6,946 nt of DNA from JAABSQ01 sp041642315. Its GTDB lineage: Bacteria; Desulfobacterota; Desulfobacteria; Desulfobacterales; Desulfococcaceae. The notes beneath the pieces are model-generated. The model had not been told where the DNA came from. It did no database searches and was given only the letters and a program-made list of their open reading frames with translations. Location of the stretch: the NCBI GenBank assembly GCA_041642315.1, contig JBEPWQ010000202.1, positions 1 through 6,946 on the forward strand, in the 5' to 3' direction. The position numbers and the translations under genes were made by a program. Positions 6,422 through 6,946 of the stretch are shown one piece after another (position 1 is the first letter of the stretch; every line of letters begins with the position of its first letter).

Positions 6422-6946
6422 TTATTCGAACAACAGCATCAGTCCGCCCGTGGCGATGATGTTGACCAGTGCCACGGGTATCAGAAATTTCCATCCGAAG
6501 GCCATCAGCTGGTCATACCGGGGCCGGGGGTGGGTGGCCCGGCTCCAGATCAGCAGAAAGGGCACGATCAGCACCTTGAGAACGAACCAGACCACCCCCG
6601 GCAGCAGCGGGCCCCGCCATCCGCCCAGAAAGAAGACCGCCACCAGGGAGCCCAGCACCAGCATGTTTACGTATTCGCCCACGAAGAAAAGGCCGAACCG
6701 CATGCCGCTGTACTCGGTGTGATAGCCGCCCATGAGTTCGTTTTCGGCCTCGGGAATGTCGAAGGGCAGCCGGTGGGCCTCGGCCATGGTGCTGATCAGA
6801 AAGATCAGAAAACCGACCGGCTGGACCAGGATGAAAGGGTGGGCGGCCTGGGCGTCGACGATCTCCACCAGACTGAAAGAGCCGGCCATCATCACCACCG
6901 GCACCAGAGAAAGCCCCAGGGAGAGTTCATAGCTGATCATCTGGGC
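6422..6946 (-). CDS. nuoH: NADH-quinone oxidoreductase subunit H, C-terminal part (5' end outside window)
   Basis: NuoH (ND1 homologue) is the inner-membrane subunit that builds the quinone chamber of complex I and links it to the proton-pumping arm. The visible 174 residues correspond to roughly the C-terminal half of a protein that has 325 residues in E. coli; the frame runs open through the right edge. Family signatures seen: AQMISYELSLGL with the conserved membrane Glu; the acidic loop HRLPFDIPEAENEL followed by GGYHTEYSGMRFGLFFVGEY, which lines the quinone/E-channel region and retains the clustered Glu residues; and RATHPRPRYDQLMAFGWK near the C-terminus. About four to five hydrophobic segments are visible. 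It ends in TAA, 19 nt before nuoI. Nothing is odd in the visible part. The identification is secure from sequence; function is from the family. Confidence 0.97.
   Translation of the reverse strand, partial: AQMISYELSLGLSLVPVVMMAGSFSLVEIVDAQAAHPFILVQPVGFLIFLISTMAEAHRLPFDIPEAENELMGGYHTEYSGMRFGLFFVGEYVNMLVLGSLVAVFFLGGWRGPLLPGVVWFVLKVLIVPFLLIWSRATHPRPRYDQLMAFGWKFLIPVALVNIIATGGLMLLFE

Noticed and set aside
1..6946. Search for a novel accessory system (CRISPR, toxin-antitoxin, insertion sequence, retron-like or tandem repeats)
   Set aside because: Reading both strands shows continuous housekeeping genes with no repeat arrays, transposase motifs, tRNA genes or atypical inserts. The only unexplained structure is the leader at 26-55.

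Overview
The window is the 3' part of a nuo operon (proton-pumping NADH:quinone oxidoreductase, respiratory complex I). Everything is read from the minus strand, in the order nuoH (5' end cut by the right edge of the window), nuoI, nuoJ, nuoK, nuoL, nuoM, nuoN. A 77-nt spacer follows, then the first 28 nt of another minus-strand gene whose product cannot be identified. The seven nuo genes cover positions 106-6946 almost without gaps: the junctions are 19, 12, -4, 2, 16 and 16 nt. This is a tightly coupled polycistronic unit, and its promoter and the nuoA-G genes lie beyond the right edge.

The genes encode the membrane arm of complex I plus the adjoining iron-sulfur subunit. NuoI carries the two 4Fe-4S clusters that pass electrons toward the quinone site. 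NuoH forms the quinone-chamber/heel subunit. NuoJ and NuoK connect it to the antiporter-like subunits NuoN, NuoM and NuoL, which hold the proton channels. All seven frames are open and full length for their families, apart from the cut nuoH. Almost all of the Glu/Lys/His residues known to matter in E. coli complex I are in place. The exceptions are three conserved positions: two in NuoL (an Asp replaced by Ser, a His replaced by Gln) and one in NuoJ (a Tyr replaced by Phe). These are the main protein-level oddities here.

The DNA is GC-rich, with strong GGAGG-type ribosome binding sites. The gene order and the E. coli-like NuoI, NuoK and NuoN sequences point to a Gram-negative bacterium with the E. 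coli-type complex I. A Desulfobacterota/deltaproteobacterial source would fit, but this is an inference from general resemblance and the window contains no taxonomic marker gene.

The only non-housekeeping structure is in the AT-rich leader at the left edge. A perfect 9-bp inverted repeat there places the start codon of the next gene in one arm and most of its Shine-Dalgarno sequence in the loop. I see no mobile element, CRISPR array, tRNA/rRNA gene or defence-like system, and the window is otherwise ordinary core metabolism.
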